Below are positions 62,365-64,000 of a DNA stretch of 64,000 nt, one piece after another. The position numbers were made by a program, and so were the translations under genes. The notes beneath the pieces are model-generated. The model saw only the letters and a program-made list of their open reading frames with translations, had not been told where the DNA came from and made no database searches. Source of the DNA: Mycobacterium sp. (GTDB taxonomy: Bacteria; Actinomycetota; Actinomycetes; Mycobacteriales; Mycobacteriaceae); the NCBI GenBank assembly GCA_021732005.1, contig JAKFVT010000032.1, positions 38,038-102,037 on the forward strand, written 5' to 3'. The number at the start of each line of letters is the position of its first letter. Within the stretch, counting starts at the first letter, position 1.

Positions 62365-63955
62365 CCGGCTCCGGCTGCTGCTGGCCATCGTGCTCGGCAC
62401 GCTGGCGCTGGGCAGCGCACTGGCCCTGGCCGGGGTGTCCGCCTGGCTGATCACCCGCGCGTGGCAGATGCCGCTGGTGCTGGACCTGTCGATCGCCGTG
62501 GTGGCGGTGCGCGCACTGGGCATCTCGCGTGGGGTCTTCGGCTACTGCGAACGGTTGGCGTCTCACGACACCGCGCTGCGGGCGGCGGCCGGTGCCCGCG
62601 CCGAGATCTACCGCCGTCTGGCCCACGGCCCGGCCGACATCACGGCACGGCTGCACAGCGGTGACCTGTTGACCCGGGTCGGCGCCGACGTGGACACGCT
62701 CGCCGATGTCGCGGTTCGCGCCGCGGTCCCGATCGGCGTCGCGACCGTACTCGGCGTCGCCGCCACCGCCGTCATCGCGATGATCTCCCCCGCCGCTGCC
62801 CTCGTCCTCGCGGTGTGCCTGCTCATCGCGGGTGTGCTCGCGCCGGCATTGGCCGCACGCGCCGCGCGGGCGCAGGAAGCCGTCGCCCGCGCGCAACAAT
62901 CGGACCGTGACATCGCCGCCGTCACCGCGCTCGAACATGCCGCCGAGCTGCGGGTGGCCGGCCGATTACCGGCCCTGATCGCCGAAGCCGAACAGCGCCA
63001 GCGGGATTGGGGCTCGGCGATCGACCGCGCGGCGGCACCCGCCGCCGCGGCGGCCGCGGTACCGACCCTGGCGATCGGAGCCAGCGCGATCGGGGCGGTC
63101 GTCGCCGGAATCGGCATCGCCGCGCACACCGCTCCCACCACGCTGGCGGTGCTGATGTTGTTGCCGCTCTCGGCGTTCGAGGCCACCGTCGCCCTTCCGG
63201 GCGCGGCAGTGGCCCTGACCCGCGCCCGGATCGCCGCGGCGCGCCTGCGCGAGCTGCTGCCGGCGGGAGCCACCCAATCCGACGTGGTCGTCACCCCACT
63301 CGCCGCGACACCGGTGCTGGCGGCCGACGTGCGTGCCGGCTATCCCGGCGGGCCGACGGGTCAGCATGTCGCTCTGACGCTGCAACCCGGTGCCCGGCTG
63401 GCGATCACCGGGCGCAGCGGCGCGGGAAAGACCGCACTGCTGATGACGCTGGCCGGGCTGCTGCCACCGGTCGACGGCGCGGCAACCATCGACGGGAAAG
63501 CGACGACCGAGCTCAACGAATCTCAATTGCGCAGCGCCGTTTGCTATTTCGCCGAAGACGCACACCTGTTCAACACCACCGTCCGGGACAACCTGTTGGT
63601 GGCGCGCGGCGACCGCACCGACGACGAGCTCACGGACTCATTGACCGCGGTGGGCCTCGACGATTGGCTGGCCGGACTGCCCGACGGACTGGGCACGGTG
63701 CTGATCGGCGGTGCGGCCGCGGTATCGGCCGGGCAACGTCGCCGGCTGCTGCTGGCCCGGGTATTGCTGTGCTCAGCACCGATCGTGCTCCTCGACGAAC
63801 CTACCGAACACCTCGATGCCGCCGACGGCCAACGCATCCTGAACGCGTTGCTCGACGGCCGCCTGCTCGGCGCGCACCGCACCGTGGTGGTCGCCAGTCA
63901 TCAACTTGGTATCGACATCACCTGTCCGCGACTATCGATCGGTGACGGCGGGTAA
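62351..63955 (+). CDS. cydC: ABC exporter subunit CydC
   Basis: The second half of the CydDC heterodimer, 534 residues. The ATG at 62351 overlaps cydD by 14 bases. The membrane domain includes SALALAGVSAWLITRAWQMP and SRGVFGYCERLASHDTALRA. Its ATPase domain has Walker A ITGRSGAGKTALLMTLAG, a degenerate signature AAVSAGQRRRLLLAR (A in place of the first conserved G), and Walker B PIVLLDEPTEHLDAADG. One strong and one altered nucleotide site is typical of asymmetric exporters. It is the last gene of the operon in this window. Confidence 0.95.
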   Translation: MPAFDRLRLLLAIVLGTLALGSALALAGVSAWLITRAWQMPLVLDLSIAVVAVRALGISRGVFGYCERLASHDTALRAAAGARAEIYRRLAHGPADITARLHSGDLLTRVGADVDTLADVAVRAAVPIGVATVLGVAATAVIAMISPAAALVLAVCLLIAGVLAPALAARAARAQEAVARAQQSDRDIAAVTALEHAAELRVAGRLPALIAEAEQRQRDWGSAIDRAAAPAAAAAAVPTLAIGASAIGAVVAGIGIAAHTAPTTLAVLMLLPLSAFEATVALPGAAVALTRARIAAARLRELLPAGATQSDVVVTPLAATPVLAADVRAGYPGGPTGQHVALTLQPGARLAITGRSGAGKTALLMTLAGLLPPVDGAATIDGKATTELNESQLRSAVCYFAEDAHLFNTTVRDNLLVARGDRTDDELTDSLTAVGLDDWLAGLPDGLGTVLIGGAAAVSAGQRRRLLLARVLLCSAPIVLLDEPTEHLDAADGQRILNALLDGRLLGAHRTVVVASHQLGIDITCPRLSIGDGG

Positions 63956-63965
63956 CGTGCAATCC

Positions 63966-64000
63966 ATGACTGAGCCCCCAGAGCAGGCACCTCAGCAGCC
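63966..64000 (+). CDS. start of a further gene, product unknown
   Basis: An ATG at 63966, 11 bp past the cydC stop, opens MTEPPEQAPQQ before the window ends. Only this acidic, Gln/Pro-rich N-terminus can be read, so no function is given. It could belong to a membrane protein with a disordered N-terminus. Confidence 0.35.
   Translation, partial: MTEPPEQAPQQ

Overview
The window is chromosomal DNA from a mycobacterium, most likely a rapidly growing environmental species (Mycolicibacterium type). It is GC-rich throughout. Read in reverse, the gene order follows the Mycobacterium tuberculosis stretch from tsnR/rplT/rpmI/infC/lysX through uvrA, uvrB, coaE, rpsA, polA, pdtaR and cya to cydABDC. 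A Dps2-type ferritin, a UdgX glycosylase and several secreted-protein genes sit between these core genes. The species cannot be named from the sequence. Calls rest on remembered family motifs and synteny; no database was searched.

Layout. 0-2 kb: translation operon infC-rpmI-rplT-tsnR (minus), infC starting at a rare ATC codon. 2-12 kb: DUF1844 protein, the LysX lysyl-phosphatidylglycerol synthase/lysyl-tRNA synthetase fusion, a membrane esterase, uvrA and a metallo-hydrolase. 12.4-17 kb: accessory island with a WXG-like/TNT toxin gene, an overlapping candidate immunity gene, a 15-codon leader ORF in front of the toxin, an LpqH-like lipoprotein, CD225 and DUF2752 membrane proteins, and a CorA-like transporter. 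17-21 kb: universal stress protein, CapA-like mannosyltransferase, udgX, hydrolase. 21-25.6 kb: a 1098-residue secreted Pro/Gly repeat protein built on a 19-residue (57-bp) period, then two translationally coupled secreted proteins and tRNA-Cys. 25.7-38.9 kb: mgtC, MFS exporter, uvrB, small genes, coaE-GrpB fusion, rpsA, PrsW protease, polA. 38.9-47.8 kb: DUF35/SCP-X thiolase pair, DUF167, a divergent HTH regulator/methionine aminopeptidase pair with a palindromic operator candidate, the livKHMGF branched-chain amino acid ABC transporter, and pdtaR. 47.9-51 kb: an unusual tRNA-Leu(CAA) and a small accessory island with an ATP-grasp ligase. 51-64 kb: nitrilase, agmatinase-type ureohydrolase, Rv1625c-type adenylate cyclase, dps2, a polar amino acid ABC transporter, an HdeD-like protein and the cydABDC operon.

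How the genes work together. UvrA, UvrB, PolA and UdgX belong to DNA repair. InfC, L35, L20, TsnR, LysX and S1 belong to translation. CydAB is the bd oxidase and CydDC the exporter needed to assemble it. LivKHMGF and the 54.7-57.3 kb system import amino acids. The most unusual parts are the toxin/immunity cassette with its leader ORF and hairpin, and the 19-residue-repeat secreted protein. Several genes have a TANNNT -10 box 6-8 nt before the start codon, the layout of leaderless mycobacterial transcripts.
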